Shown: piece after piece, positions 8,758-17,801 of the stretch
How positions within the stretch are numbered: the first letter of the stretch is position 1
How the letters are laid out: every line of letters begins with the position of its first letter
Assembly (NCBI GenBank): GCA_018401705.1
Contig: JAGYKL010000007.1
Coordinates: 62,001 to 126,000, forward strand
Direction of reading: 5' to 3'
Source of the DNA: Bacteroidia bacterium
GTDB taxonomy: Bacteria; Bacteroidota; Bacteroidia; M30B66
Length of the DNA: 64,000 bases
Program-made: the position numbers and the translations under genes
The notes under the pieces: model-generated
What the model saw: the letters and a program-made list of their open reading frames with translations, nothing else
The model's database searches: none
What the model was told of the DNA's origin: nothing

Positions 8758-9745
8758 AATCCACGCAGCTATCACCGGAATACAGGGATACGTCCCAGAT
8801 TACATTCTCACCAATAAGGAACTTGAGAAAATGGTTGATACAACTGATGAGTGGATAATGACCCGCACAGGTATTTCTCAAAGACATATTCTCAAGGGAG
8901 AGGGAAAAGCTACTTCCGACATGGCTGTTGAAGCAATCAAGGGCTTACTTAAAAAAACAAATACCAAACCCGAAGAGGTAGAACTTGTAATTGTTTGTAC
9001 AGTTACGCCTGATATGGTTTTCCCAGCAACTGCAAACATAGTTTGCGATAAAGTTGGCTTAAAGAATGCTTGGGGTTTTGATTTGAGCGCTGCATGCAGC
9101 GGATTCTTATACGGACTCACAACCGGCACTCGAATGATAGAGTCAGGTGCTCACAAAAAAGTTATTGTTGTTGGTGCTGATAAAATGTCGGCTATCGTAG
9201 ATTATACTGATCGCACAACCTGCGTCATTTTTGGTGATGGATGCGGTGCAGTTATGCTGGAGCCAACCGAAGAAAGCATTGGAGTAATGGATTCGATTTT
9301 AAGATCTGATGGCTCAGGCAGAGAGTTTCTTCACCAAAAAGCGGGAGGTTCACTTCGGCCTGCAAGCCATGAAACTATTGATAATAAAGAACATTTCGTT
9401 TACCAGGAAGGTAAATCCGTATTTAAATTTGCGGTAACTAACATGGCAGATGTTGCTGCAGAAATCATGGAAAGGAACAACCTTACAGCCGACGACGTAG
9501 CTTGGCTAGTTCCTCATCAAGCTAATAAAAGAATCATCGATGCAACGGCAAACAGAATGGGAGTTGGCAGTGATAAAGTAATGATTAACATCGAACGTTA
9601 CGGAAACACTACATCTGGTACCATACCGCTTTGCCTTTGGGAATGGGAAAAACAACTAAAAAAAGGAGATAATGTAATTCTTGCCGCTTTTGGCGGTGGT
9701 TTTACCTGGGGAGCAATTTGGCTTAAATGGGCTTATAACTCCTGA
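8750..9745 (+). CDS. fabH: 3-oxoacyl-[ACP] synthase III (KAS III)
   Basis: 331 residues. The catalytic triad is visible: C116 in [12 protein letters not shown]256 in [11 protein letters not shown] and N286 in [23 protein letters not shown] near the N-terminus is the usual FabH motif. The enzyme condenses an acyl-CoA starter with malonyl-ACP to start fatty-acid synthesis in the cytoplasm. It overlaps plsX by 8 bases and is followed after 56 bases by accB, grouping starter condensation with malonyl-CoA supply. Confidence 0.96.
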   Translation: MSKIHAAITGIQGYVPDYILTNKELEKMVDTTDEWIMTRTGISQRHILKGEGKATSDMAVEAIKGLLKKTNTKPEEVELVIVCTVTPDMVFPATANIVCDKVGLKNAWGFDLSAACSGFLYGLTTGTRMIESGAHKKVIVVGADKMSAIVDYTDRTTCVIFGDGCGAVMLEPTEESIGVMDSILRSDGSGREFLHQKAGGSLRPASHETIDNKEHFVYQEGKSVFKFAVTNMADVAAEIMERNNLTADDVAWLVPHQANKRIIDATANRMGVGSDKVMINIERYGNTTSGTIPLCLWEWEKQLKKGDNVILAAFGGGFTWGAIWLKWAYNS

Positions 9746-9801
9746 TTTATCCCTGAGTTAATTTTATATATTTACCCCCTCATCTAAAACACCATACCTC
9801 T

Positions 9802-10287
9802 ATGGACATTAGGGAAATACAGGACCTTATTAAATTCGTCGCCAAATCAGGCGTAAGCGAAGTAGAACTTGAAACAGATAATTTCAAGTTAACTGTAAAA
9901 ACGGCTAGTTCCGTTAGAAATTCAAAAGAAACAATCGTTTATCAAATGCCACCCGAGGCAACTCAAATGGTTCAACCTGCAGCAGCTCCGGCTCCTGTGG
10001 CAGCTGCTCCGGTTAGTCCGGCCCCTGCTCCCGAGCCTGAGTCGAATTTGATTACGATTAAGGCTCCCATGATAGGTACTTTCTATCGTTCTGCCGGACC
10101 AGACAAACCACCATTCATTAACGTAGGAGATGAAATTGCTCCTGGAAAAGTTATTTGCATTATTGAAGCAATGAAGCTTTTCAATGAGATTGAATCTGAT
10201 GTTAAAGGTAAAATCGTAAAGGTTCTTGCCGATGACGCTTCTCCGGTTGAGTACGACCAACCATTGTTCTTGGTTGAGCCTGCTTGA
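9802..10287 (+). CDS. accB: Biotin carboxyl carrier protein of acetyl-CoA carboxylase
   Basis: 161 residues. The N-terminal helical region MDIREIQDLIKFVAKSG is typical of AccB. A Pro/Ala-rich flexible linker occupies about 56-80, and the C-terminal biotinyl domain (82-160) carries the biotin-attachment site E-A-M-K with K125. It carries CO2 from the AccC site to the carboxyltransferase. accC follows after 30 bases; the accA/accD genes are not in this window. Confidence 0.96.
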   Translation: MDIREIQDLIKFVAKSGVSEVELETDNFKLTVKTASSVRNSKETIVYQMPPEATQMVQPAAAPAPVAAAPVSPAPAPEPESNLITIKAPMIGTFYRSAGPDKPPFINVGDEIAPGKVICIIEAMKLFNEIESDVKGKIVKVLADDASPVEYDQPLFLVEPA

Positions 10288-10317
10288 TTTTTTGTTTAAC
10301 GCTTAATCTAAGAAGGC

Positions 10318-11658
10318 GTGTTTAAAAAAATACTTATTGCCAACAGAGGCGAGATTGCCCTGCGTATTATTCGTACTGCGCATGAAATGGGTATTAAAAC
10401 TGTAGCAGTATATTCTACTGCTGATAAGGAAAGTTTGCATGTTCGATTTGCCGATGAGGCAGTTTGCATAGGACCTCCAGCCAGTAAAGACTCTTACCTC
10501 AATATAGCCAACATTATTTCGGCTGCCGAAATAACTAATGCTGATGCCATTCACCCGGGTTATGGATTCCTCTCAGAAAACGCCAAGTTTTCAAAGATTT
10601 GTGCCGACCATAGCATCAAATTTATTGGTGCTACTCCCGAACAAATTGATAAAATGGGAGATAAGTCAATGGCCAAAACTACAATGATTGCTGCCGGTGT
10701 TCCTTGTGTACCCGGCTCTGAAGGACTTCTAGAAAGTCTTGAAGACGCAAAAAAGACTGCCAAGAAAATCAAATATCCAATTATGCTTAAGGCTACCGCC
10801 GGTGGCGGTGGAAAGGGTATGCGAGTGGTTTGGAAAGAAGATGAACTCGAAAATGCCTGGGAATCTGCCAGACAAGAAGCTGGTGCCGCATTCGGAAACG
10901 ACGGCATGTATATGGAAAAATTCATCGAAGAACCTCGTCATATTGAGATTCAAATTATCGGTGATCAGTTTGGTAGGGTGAGTCACTTAAGTGAAAGAGA
11001 CTGTTCTATTCAAAGACGCCACCAAAAACTTATTGAAGAAACTCCATCTCCATTCATGACGCAAGAATTGCGTGATGAAATGGGTGACGCAGCCGTTAAA
11101 GCTGCAAAAGCAGTAAACTATGAGGGAGTTGGAACTATTGAGTTTCTTGTGGATAAGCATAGGAATTTCTATTTCATGGAAATGAATACTCGTATACAGG
11201 TTGAGCACCCAATTACTGAAGAAGTAATTGATTATGACTTGATTAGAGAGCAAATTAAAGTAGCTGCAGGTGTTCCAATTTCGGGTAAAAACTACTATCC
11301 TCAAATGCACGCTATTGAATGTCGTATTAACGCAGAAGATATCGATAATAACTTTCGCCCATCGCCAGGAACTATTACCACTTTTCATGCTCCGGGTGGT
11401 CATGGTGTAAGACTCGATACTCACGCTTATGCAGGTTATACGATTCCACCTAATTATGATTCAATGATTGCCAAGCTCATTACGATTGCTCAAACACGAG
11501 AGGAAGCTATCGCGAAAATGAGAAGAGCATTGCATGAATTTGTTATTGATGGTGTAAAAACAACAATCCCATTCCATAAGAAATTGATGGATAATCCTGA
11601 CTTTATTGAAGGAAACTATACTACCAAATTCATGGAAACATTTGATTTTAAGAACTAA
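10318..11658 (+). CDS. accC: Biotin carboxylase subunit of acetyl-CoA carboxylase
   Basis: 446 residues, normal for AccC. It starts [16 protein letters not shown] and shows the ATP-grasp glycine-rich loop [12 protein letters not shown] (about 158-169), [15 protein letters not shown] and the [12 protein letters not shown] active-site block. It carboxylates biotin on AccB using ATP and bicarbonate. The start is GTG at 10318; no ATG lies before the conserved N-terminus. It is the last gene of the cluster and is followed directly by an intrinsic terminator. Confidence 0.97.
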   Translation: MFKKILIANRGEIALRIIRTAHEMGIKTVAVYSTADKESLHVRFADEAVCIGPPASKDSYLNIANIISAAEITNADAIHPGYGFLSENAKFSKICADHSIKFIGATPEQIDKMGDKSMAKTTMIAAGVPCVPGSEGLLESLEDAKKTAKKIKYPIMLKATAGGGGKGMRVVWKEDELENAWESARQEAGAAFGNDGMYMEKFIEEPRHIEIQIIGDQFGRVSHLSERDCSIQRRHQKLIEETPSPFMTQELRDEMGDAAVKAAKAVNYEGVGTIEFLVDKHRNFYFMEMNTRIQVEHPITEEVIDYDLIREQIKVAAGVPISGKNYYPQMHAIECRINAEDIDNNFRPSPGTITTFHAPGGHGVRLDTHAYAGYTIPPNYDSMIAKLITIAQTREEAIAKMRRALHEFVIDGVKTTIPFHKKLMDNPDFIEGNYTTKFMETFDFKN

Positions 11659-11663
11659 ACATC

Positions 11664-11688
11664 AGCCGGATTTATTTCCGGCTTTTTT
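11664..11688 (+). terminator. Rho-independent terminator after accC
   Basis: AGCCGGA (11664-11670) pairs with TCCGGCT (11677-11683), followed by a T6 run. It ends only three bases before the ATG of the next gene at 11692, so that gene must use read-through or an unusually placed promoter. Confidence 0.85.
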
Positions 11689-11691
11689 ATT

Positions 11692-12492
11692 ATGAAAAAC
11701 CTGTTGATCCTTTCTTTCATTTTCATTGTTTCTAGCTCAAAAGCACAAACAGTTAAAAGCTGTTTACAAGTAAACGCTGGAATATCTTCTCCAACGCAAC
11801 GTTGGGATAAAGACTTTGATGTATTTTCAACATTTTTCACTGATATTCAAAGCTTCTCCTCCACCCCTGGCATTAGACTTTATAGCAAGCCCCGATACCA
11901 TGGCGATCTTAATTACATAAGAAATATCTTAAACCCCATTACCTGGAAGCTTGGCATTTATGGCTCTTCAAGCCAAATTGAAAGAACCTCAGGATTATCT
12001 TATGCACCCGATTCTTCAAATATAGGTCTTCAAGAACTTGGAGCTCAGGCTTTTCTTGTGAAACCAATTAAAGCCGGGTCTAATCATACCATTCTTCTGC
12101 AACTTGGCTTGCAAGCCGGCACTTTGAGCATTAGCAATAATCAGCTTGTAAAATCAAGCGATACATTAGATGTAGTTGGCATATTTGAAGTGATACAAGA
12201 AAGTGACCTTCAAATGGAAATTGTTTCTTCCTGGCTTGTACAAGGAGTTTTTCGTGCAGAGTGGCTAACCGAATTAAACGAACATTGGAGTTTAAGTGCT
12301 GCTGCTGAAATGCGTTTGCCACTCACTTCTAACACTCGTTTTGTTGGAACCTCGGTAATTGATAATGATTTCTTCCCAATTACCGCAACTACTCAAACTC
12401 AGGCATTTTCAATGCCGTACTGGTCATTTAATTTGGGAGTCATCCGCAACTTTAGTTGGATTAAACAAACCTCAGCCAGCTTGCTGAACTAG
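11692..12492 (+). CDS. Exported protein of unknown function, probable outer-membrane barrel
   Basis: 266 residues. The signal peptide is about 1-18 (ending SSSKAQ). The remainder is rich in alternating aromatic/hydrophobic residues and ends WSFNLGVIRNFSW, a pattern seen in outer-membrane beta-barrels of this phylum. I do not recognise a named family. It lacks a T9SS signal. The ATG is three bases downstream of the accC terminator T-run. It is convergent with the esterase gene, overlapping it by four bases at the stop codons. Confidence 0.6.
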   Translation: MKNLLILSFIFIVSSSKAQTVKSCLQVNAGISSPTQRWDKDFDVFSTFFTDIQSFSSTPGIRLYSKPRYHGDLNYIRNILNPITWKLGIYGSSSQIERTSGLSYAPDSSNIGLQELGAQAFLVKPIKAGSNHTILLQLGLQAGTLSISNNQLVKSSDTLDVVGIFEVIQESDLQMEIVSSWLVQGVFRAEWLTELNEHWSLSAAAEMRLPLTSNTRFVGTSVIDNDFFPITATTQTQAFSMPYWSFNLGVIRNFSWIKQTSASLLN

Positions 12493-13901
12493 TTTTTTGC
12501 TTTCACAAAAGGCCTGGAATATGTTTTTCCTAGCCTAGAGGTAAGGCTTATTAGATATTTCCCAGCAGCTAAAGACTCAATATTGATTTCTGTAAGCCTG
12601 CTCGAAATGGTATCACGCATGAGTTCTTTACCCGAAAGGTCAAAGATTGCGTAGGTTGCATCAACTTGAAAAGTCACTTCTAAACTAAGCTTGGAATTAG
12701 AAGGATTCGGATAAATTGTGAAAGCCTGCTCTTCGTTAAAAACTTGATTTATAGTGGTATTCACTACATTATTTCTAAAAAGCCAAATGTAAGCTTCCGG
12801 AAATTCTCTATTCCAAAACCACTCGCTGTGAGCTCCGTCTGAAACTGAATTTACAATAATATTGGTATCAGAAACACCTGCATTTAGCAGATTCTGCCTC
12901 ACTTGGTTCATATTAGAGATCATTGTAGAACTCTCAGAAGTCCCACCAACCATGTAAACTCTTAAATCTTGAGGCAAGTCAATAGTTTGCAACCAGGTAT
13001 TCAAAGGCTCTGAATTAATCCAGAATGCAGGTGAGAAAACGCCTGCTTTGCCAAAAGTTTCGGGATACTTTGCAGCTGCATAAAGTGAAATAAGACCACC
13101 GAGTGAACTTCCTGCGATAGCAGTTTCTGAGGCTTGCGGTAAAGTTCTGTAAACACTATCAACATAAGGTTTTAAAGTACTCTTTATAAAATCAACATAT
13201 TCATCGCCTTCACCTCCACCGTAGGTGGGATTAAACCATGGGCAATATTCATCAATTCGCTCAGGTCCATTTTCAATTCCCACAATTATTGCACTTGGAT
13301 CTCCTTGATTGAACAAGTCACGCATGTGTTCGTCAATGCCCCATTCTCCGGCAAAAGAATTAGCAACATCAAATAGGTTTTGTCCGTCGTGCATATAAAC
13401 TACTCGATAGTTCTTATTGAGTGCTGTGTTGTAATCTGTTGGCAAGCAAACCCAAATTTTACGATTTCGATTTAGCTCTGGCATGAAAAAGTTTGAAGAA
13501 AGCACTGAAACTGATGATAATGCCGTGCTACTTGAATTTCCACCGAGATCTTCCCATGAAAGAATTTGGATTTGAATTGTATCTCCTGCAGAAAATGTTG
13601 AGCTTCTATTTTCAATAAAACCTCCGGTTTGATTTCCTTCAACTGTTTGCCAAGAACCTCTTGTAAATTTGTAATTAATCGTTCCTGAGGGAATATTTAG
13701 AGTTAGAAAATACCCTGAGGCTCCCATATTCTGCAGAACAGAATTAGCATCGCCTGGATTCCAGGAATTAAAATCACCCACAGCATAAATTACATCCTCC
13801 GAAGGAGTATTTGCAGGAACACTTGTGATATTAAAAGTTAACTGAGCTTCTAGGTTAAGACTGCAAAAGACAAGTAAATAAATTATCCACCTCATAATCA
13901 T
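12489..13901 (-). CDS. Secreted alpha/beta-hydrolase (esterase D-like) with T9SS type A sorting domain
   Basis: 470 residues. Signal peptide about 1-19 (ending LEAQ). An N-terminal module (20-115) with VIYAVGDFNSWNPGD resembles a starch-binding/CBM48-like sandwich. The hydrolase domain (about 130-380) has the nucleophile elbow G-S-S-L-G with S266 and H358 in DGAHSEWFW, as in IroE/Fes-type esterases. The last ~75 residues are a T9SS type A signal (FTIYPNPSNSKLSLEV). It probably hydrolyses an ester or oligosaccharide outside the cell; the substrate is unknown. Its ATG overlaps the stop of the omega-amidase gene (ATGA), so it is co-translated with a metabolic operon. Confidence 0.83.
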   Translation of the reverse strand: MIMRWIIYLLVFCSLNLEAQLTFNITSVPANTPSEDVIYAVGDFNSWNPGDANSVLQNMGASGYFLTLNIPSGTINYKFTRGSWQTVEGNQTGGFIENRSSTFSAGDTIQIQILSWEDLGGNSSSTALSSVSVLSSNFFMPELNRNRKIWVCLPTDYNTALNKNYRVVYMHDGQNLFDVANSFAGEWGIDEHMRDLFNQGDPSAIIVGIENGPERIDEYCPWFNPTYGGGEGDEYVDFIKSTLKPYVDSVYRTLPQASETAIAGSSLGGLISLYAAAKYPETFGKAGVFSPAFWINSEPLNTWLQTIDLPQDLRVYMVGGTSESSTMISNMNQVRQNLLNAGVSDTNIIVNSVSDGAHSEWFWNREFPEAYIWLFRNNVVNTTINQVFNEEQAFTIYPNPSNSKLSLEVTFQVDATYAIFDLSGKELMRDTISSRLTEINIESLAAGKYLISLTSRLGKTYSRPFVKAKN

Positions 13902-14686
13902 ACATATAATTTAAATTCATCAGCATCGGCATATGCTGGGAATGATTCTCTGAAGTTAAGTAGTTCAGTCTTGCTAACCTTAATTATTTCTACTTTTTCC
14001 ATGAAACGATTTGCTTGGCTTATTCTCTCTCCAAGATAATTATAAAGTCCCGAATCTCCTGAATAAGAGATATCGTTACCATCGGAACCAACCCGATTCA
14101 CACCTAATACAAATGCCTGATTTTCAATAGCCCTTGCGGGCAATAGTGAATTCCAAGCTAAAGCCCTTCTTTCGGGCCAATTGGCAACATAAATTAATAA
14201 GTCATATGCCAAGCCACTGTTCGAAGACTGATTACGCGACCAAACCGGAAATCTTAAGTCATAACAAATCAATGGGCAAATATTCCATCCCTTGTATTGC
14301 ACAATCAAACGCCTGTTACCTGCTGTAAATGACTCATTTTCATTGGCCATTCTAAATAGGTGACGTTTATCATAAACTTCAAAACTACCATCAGGAAACA
14401 TCCAAACCAATCGATTATAAATAAACCCCTTTTCCTTTATCATAAGGCTGCCCGTTATTGCAGCTTGCTTTTGTCTTGATAGGCGCTGCATCCACTTTAA
14501 AGCTTCACCGTCTATTGATTCAGCCTGATTGGTTTGCATGCTAAAACCTGTACTAAACATCTCAGGAAGCACAATTACATCCGCCACTTGGTGCATTTCA
14601 TCAATTTTACGCTCCAGATATTCCAGGTTGGATTTTATATCTTGCCAAAACAGTTTTGATTGAACAAAGCTTATTTTTAAAATCAT
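13898..14686 (-). CDS. Omega-amidase, nitrilase superfamily (YafV-like)
   Basis: 262 residues. The nitrilase catalytic triad is visible: E42 in VLPEMFSTGFSM, K107 in VYDKRHLF and C141 in PLICYDLRFPVW. Length and motifs fit YafV/Nit2-like omega-amidases, which hydrolyse alpha-ketoglutaramate or alpha-keto-gamma-methylthiobutyramate. It directly follows a methionine aminotransferase gene with an ATGA overlap; that pair is the classical context, where glutamine transamination produces the amide and this enzyme removes it. Cytoplasmic, no signal peptide. Confidence 0.88.
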   Translation of the reverse strand: MILKISFVQSKLFWQDIKSNLEYLERKIDEMHQVADVIVLPEMFSTGFSMQTNQAESIDGEALKWMQRLSRQKQAAITGSLMIKEKGFIYNRLVWMFPDGSFEVYDKRHLFRMANENESFTAGNRRLIVQYKGWNICPLICYDLRFPVWSRNQSSNSGLAYDLLIYVANWPERRALAWNSLLPARAIENQAFVLGVNRVGSDGNDISYSGDSGLYNYLGERISQANRFMEKVEIIKVSKTELLNFRESFPAYADADEFKLYV

Positions 14687-15840
14687 AATGTTATTAGTCT
14701 TTCTGCGGCTTTTTCTAAGTCATCATTTTCCTTTGCGAAACAAAATCTTAGCTCTTTAGAATCTTTTCTTTTGTGATAGAAGACCGAAACAGGGATCGAA
14801 GCAACCTTGTTTTCTATGGTTAGTCTTCGAGCAAAATCTTCATCCTTTTCATTCGATATTTCACTGTAATTAAGCAATTGAAAATACGTTCCGGCCGACG
14901 GCTTTATAGTAAAACGAGAACCTACAAAAAGCTTATTGAAGAAATTTCTTTTTTGCTCATAAAATGCCGATAGTTCAAGATACTCGTCTTTTCTCTGCAG
15001 AAATTCTGCAAATGCCATTTGTAAGGGAGTGTTTACAGAAAAAACAACGTATTGATGCACTTTTCTGAACTCCTTCATCAAATTGGCTGGAGCAAGACAA
15101 TAGCCAAGTTTCCAGCCTGTTGTATGGTAGGTTTTACCAAAAGATGAAATAATGACACTTCTGTCTGCCAGATTACTTACTCTGGCAACGCTTTGATGAA
15201 CTTTTTGATCAAAAACAATATGCTCATAAACTTCATCACTCAGGATGATAATATCGGTGTTTCTTGTTAGCTTCTCTAGATTTTGCATATCGCTTTCAGA
15301 GAAGACACTACCTGTTGGGTTGTGCGGTGTGTTTACTATAATCATCCGCGTTCGCGGATTAATAAGCTTTTGAAATTCTGCCCAATTTATAGAATATGAA
15401 TCTGGCTGTAATTGAAAGAAAACTGGTTTCCCTCCAGCAAGTTCAATAGCAGGAACATAGCAATCATAAGCTGGCTCAATTACAATGACTTCTTCTCCCT
15501 CATTTACAAAAGCCGAAATGGCAGTGAAAATAGCTTGAGTTGCTCCCGCAGTTACAGTAATTTCTGTTTCTGCATTAAAACTAATACCATACATAGCTTC
15601 AGTTTTACAGGCAATAGCTTCTCTAAGTGAAGTTATTCCCGGCATTGGGGCATATTGGTTATTTCCTGAACGCAAATATTTATTGACCAGTTCAAGCAAA
15701 TACGGGTGACAATCAAAACCAGGAAAACCTTGAGATAAATTAATAGCTGCATGTTCATTTGACAAAGCAGACATTATTGAAAAAATAGAGGTATTTACCG
15801 CAGGTAGTTTCGAATGAATACTTGCTTTATAGTGAGGCAT
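14683..15840 (-). CDS. Methionine aminotransferase (PLP, YbdL/KAT-like)
   Basis: 385 residues, class I/II fold. The PLP lysine is K236 in SSFGKTYHTTGWKLGY, with NTPHNPTGSVF and SDEVYEHIVF upstream, as in YbdL and kynurenine/glutamine transaminases. It probably transaminates methionine or aromatic/glutamine donors and feeds the keto-amide to the coupled omega-amidase (glutaminase II pathway; methionine salvage). First gene of the three-gene minus-strand run. The intergenic region to slyD (149 bases) must hold divergent promoters. Confidence 0.87.
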   Translation of the reverse strand: MPHYKASIHSKLPAVNTSIFSIMSALSNEHAAINLSQGFPGFDCHPYLLELVNKYLRSGNNQYAPMPGITSLREAIACKTEAMYGISFNAETEITVTAGATQAIFTAISAFVNEGEEVIVIEPAYDCYVPAIELAGGKPVFFQLQPDSYSINWAEFQKLINPRTRMIIVNTPHNPTGSVFSESDMQNLEKLTRNTDIIILSDEVYEHIVFDQKVHQSVARVSNLADRSVIISSFGKTYHTTGWKLGYCLAPANLMKEFRKVHQYVVFSVNTPLQMAFAEFLQRKDEYLELSAFYEQKRNFFNKLFVGSRFTIKPSAGTYFQLLNYSEISNEKDEDFARRLTIENKVASIPVSVFYHKRKDSKELRFCFAKENDDLEKAAERLITL

Positions 15841-15989
15841 AAGTTTATAGACTAATTGAACAAAAGTAGGGATTAGCTGAAGTTAAATGCTGTGTGTTTT
15901 TACAATTGTTATTAAAAAATTTGACTTGAAACTATAGAGAACATGCTTAGAATGAAGTACTTTTACAATCTCATTTTAAAAATAATTTC

Positions 15990-16505
15990 ATGACAATTGA
16001 TAACAACACTGTTGTTTCAGTGAATTACAGACTCTTAGTTAGTTCTGGTAATTCTGAGAAAGAATTGGTTGAAGAAACCAGCGCTGAAAATCCATTTGTG
16101 TTCCTTTTAGGAGTTGGTGGTTTATTAGAAGAATTTGAAGGACATCTTAAAGGCTTAAAATCAGGTGATACATTTGATTTTACTATTCAGGCTGAAAACG
16201 GATATGGTCTTAGCACACCTGATAACATTGTTAGAATTCCACTTGCAGCATTTGTTGCTGAAGGAGAAGAACTCGACACTGAAATGGTTGCAACAGGAAA
16301 CTATTTACCAATGGTAGATGATCAAGGCAATCAAATGCAAGGTTTGGTTGTTGGAGTTACCGACGAGCACGTTACTATGGATTTCAACCACCCTTTGGCA
16401 GGTAAAGATTTACATTTTTCAGGAAGTGTAAATGAAATCAGGGAAGCTTCTGAAGAAGAACTTGCTCATGGTCACGTACACGGAGCTGGTGGTCATCATC
16501 ATTAA
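15990..16505 (+). CDS. slyD: FKBP-type peptidyl-prolyl isomerase, SlyD-like
   Basis: 171 residues. The two halves of the FKBP domain are visible (residues 1-70 with PFVFLLGVGGLLEEFE and about 125-150 with MDFNHPLAGKDLHFS), with the IF insert between them (about 70-120). The C-terminus is histidine-rich (HGHVHGAGGHHH), a metal-binding tail like that of SlyD. Role: prolyl isomerisation/chaperone and nickel or other metal handling in the cytoplasm. Monocistronic, closed by a strong bidirectional terminator. Confidence 0.9.
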   Translation: MTIDNNTVVSVNYRLLVSSGNSEKELVEETSAENPFVFLLGVGGLLEEFEGHLKGLKSGDTFDFTIQAENGYGLSTPDNIVRIPLAAFVAEGEELDTEMVATGNYLPMVDDQGNQMQGLVVGVTDEHVTMDFNHPLAGKDLHFSGSVNEIREASEEELAHGHVHGAGGHHH

Positions 16506-16512
16506 TTAGCTA

Positions 16513-16552
16513 AAAAAAAGCGGCTGATTCAAATTGAATCAGCCGCTTTTTT
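16513..16552. terminator. Bidirectional terminator between slyD and yceI
   Basis: An almost perfect inverted repeat with an 18-20 bp stem (core GCGGCTGATTCAA / TTGAATCAGCCGC) flanked by an A-run and a T-run, so it can stop both convergent genes. Confidence 0.9.
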
Positions 16553-16568
16553 ATGGATTTAAATTCAA

Positions 16569-17228
16569 TTAAGCCTTCGCTGTAATGTTGAATTTGATTT
16601 TGAAATTATCATAGATGGCTTTGTCTCCAATATCTTGGAAAAATTTACCAGAGCCATATTTAATATCCCATTCTGTTCTGTCTATCTCAAACTCAGCGTT
16701 TGCATTTACAGCATCATCAGTCATTGAAACCGTAGCAGGGAATGTGATAGCTTTCGTGATGCCTTTAATAGTTAAGTTTCCTTTTACACTATAATTAGCA
16801 GCTCCTTCTGCAGCTCCTTCAAGTTTTTCTACAGTTACTACTTCAAATGATGACTCTGGAGCACTTTCAACGTTAAAGAAGTCTGGTGATTTAAGGTGTC
16901 CAGTTAATTTAACGTTATACTCATCGTCGGCAGGCATATCCAAAACAGTAATAGTATTCATATCCATTACAAAGTTTCCTGCAGAAATTGCCTCATTTTC
17001 TACCTTAAGCTCACCACTTTTAATTGCAACAGTTCCATTGTGCTTTCCGGTTACCTTTTCGGCAAACCACTCTACAGTTGAATTCTGTGGATCAATTGTG
17101 AAATTCTTTGCTTCTGCAGTTGCTGTAGCAGCTTCTGCGCCTTCTTCTACATTAGATTCTCCTCCACCTGCACATGATGCAAAAAGAAAAGATGCGGCAA
17201 TTGCTGAATAAAAAAATGTGTTCTTCAT
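16569..17228 (-). CDS. YceI family lipoprotein
   Basis: 219 residues. Lipobox FASCAG gives acylation at C19; an acidic Ala/Glu-rich linker (about 24-42) follows. The YceI lipocalin-like domain fills 43-219 with STVEWFAEKVTGKHNGTV, GHLKSPDFFNVE and a late FEIDRTEWDIKYGSGKFF motif. YceI barrels bind isoprenoid or amphiphilic ligands in the periplasm. It lies 29 bases downstream of a MarR-type regulator gene on the same strand and is probably in its operon, so expression may respond to the same ligand (inference). Confidence 0.92.
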   Translation of the reverse strand: MKNTFFYSAIAASFLFASCAGGGESNVEEGAEAATATAEAKNFTIDPQNSTVEWFAEKVTGKHNGTVAIKSGELKVENEAISAGNFVMDMNTITVLDMPADDEYNVKLTGHLKSPDFFNVESAPESSFEVVTVEKLEGAAEGAANYSVKGNLTIKGITKAITFPATVSMTDDAVNANAEFEIDRTEWDIKYGSGKFFQDIGDKAIYDNFKIKFNITAKA

Positions 17229-17257
17229 TGTTATAATTGGGTTTTAAAATTTGCAAA

Positions 17258-17713
17258 TTATTCACTCCCCCTACCCTTATCAAGCAAGGCATTTAACTGT
17301 TTAACTTCTTCATTACTTAATGTGCCTATGCCAAAATAAAACTCTTGTTCTACATTGTCTACTTGCTTAAGCAAATCCAAGCCTTTTGCCGTTATTGCAA
17401 CATCAACCGCTCTGCGGTCTGATTCACTTGTTTTTCGCTCTACCATCCCCTTTCCTCTTAACTTTTCAACTATTCTTGAAGCGTTAGAAGCCTTATCAAT
17501 CATGCGATCAATCAAATCATTTACTGTTGTTGCTTTGGGATATTGACCTCTCAATATTCTTAAAATATTAAATTGGGGTGGAGTAATTCCAAACTTTTTC
17601 AATAACTGAAAATGTTTATGCTCCATTCCTCTGACAGTGAACATTAAATTTATTCCGGCTTTTTGATATTCCGATTTAAACTTGTTTTGTTTAATATCAT
17701 TCTCTATTCCCAT
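17258..17713 (-). CDS. MarR family transcriptional regulator
   Basis: 151 residues. The winged helix (about 40-110) contains FGITPPQFNILRILRG, a recognition helix with IDKASNASRIVEKLRGKG and the wing residues ERKTSESDRRAVDVAIT, the typical MarR DxRxxxV pattern. N- and C-terminal helices form the dimer interface. It probably represses its own operon including yceI: a perfect 12-bp palindrome sits inside its promoter. The inducer is unknown. Confidence 0.93.
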   Translation of the reverse strand: MGIENDIKQNKFKSEYQKAGINLMFTVRGMEHKHFQLLKKFGITPPQFNILRILRGQYPKATTVNDLIDRMIDKASNASRIVEKLRGKGMVERKTSESDRRAVDVAITAKGLDLLKQVDNVEQEFYFGIGTLSNEEVKQLNALLDKGRGSE

Positions 17714-17721
17714 AACGGTTG

Positions 17722-17752
17722 CAAATTTATGTAATTACATTATATGTATCAA
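17722..17752 (-). promoter_or_regulatory. marR promoter with embedded palindromic operator
   Basis: Read on the minus strand: TTG (17752-17750), a 20-base spacer, then TAAATTTG (17729-17722), an exact TAnnTTTG box. The perfect palindrome ATGTAATTACAT (17729-17740) fills the downstream half of the spacer and touches the -7 box. Transcription would start a few bases before the ATG at 17713. A repressor bound there would block RNA polymerase; autoregulation by MarR is inference. Confidence 0.65.
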
Positions 17753-17801
17753 CACTTATATTTAATTGCACTATTAAAATACTCACAATCAGATATATAA
17801 A

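Noticed and set aside
10000-10045. Pro/Ala-rich repeat in accB
   Set aside because: This is the normal flexible linker of biotin carboxyl carrier protein.
10560-11424. Long reading frames on the minus strand opposite accC (and similar antisense frames elsewhere, for example 33145-33477, 34317-34652 and 40795-41049)
   Set aside because: They mirror strongly conserved genes, have no recognisable domains and low-complexity composition; they are shadows.
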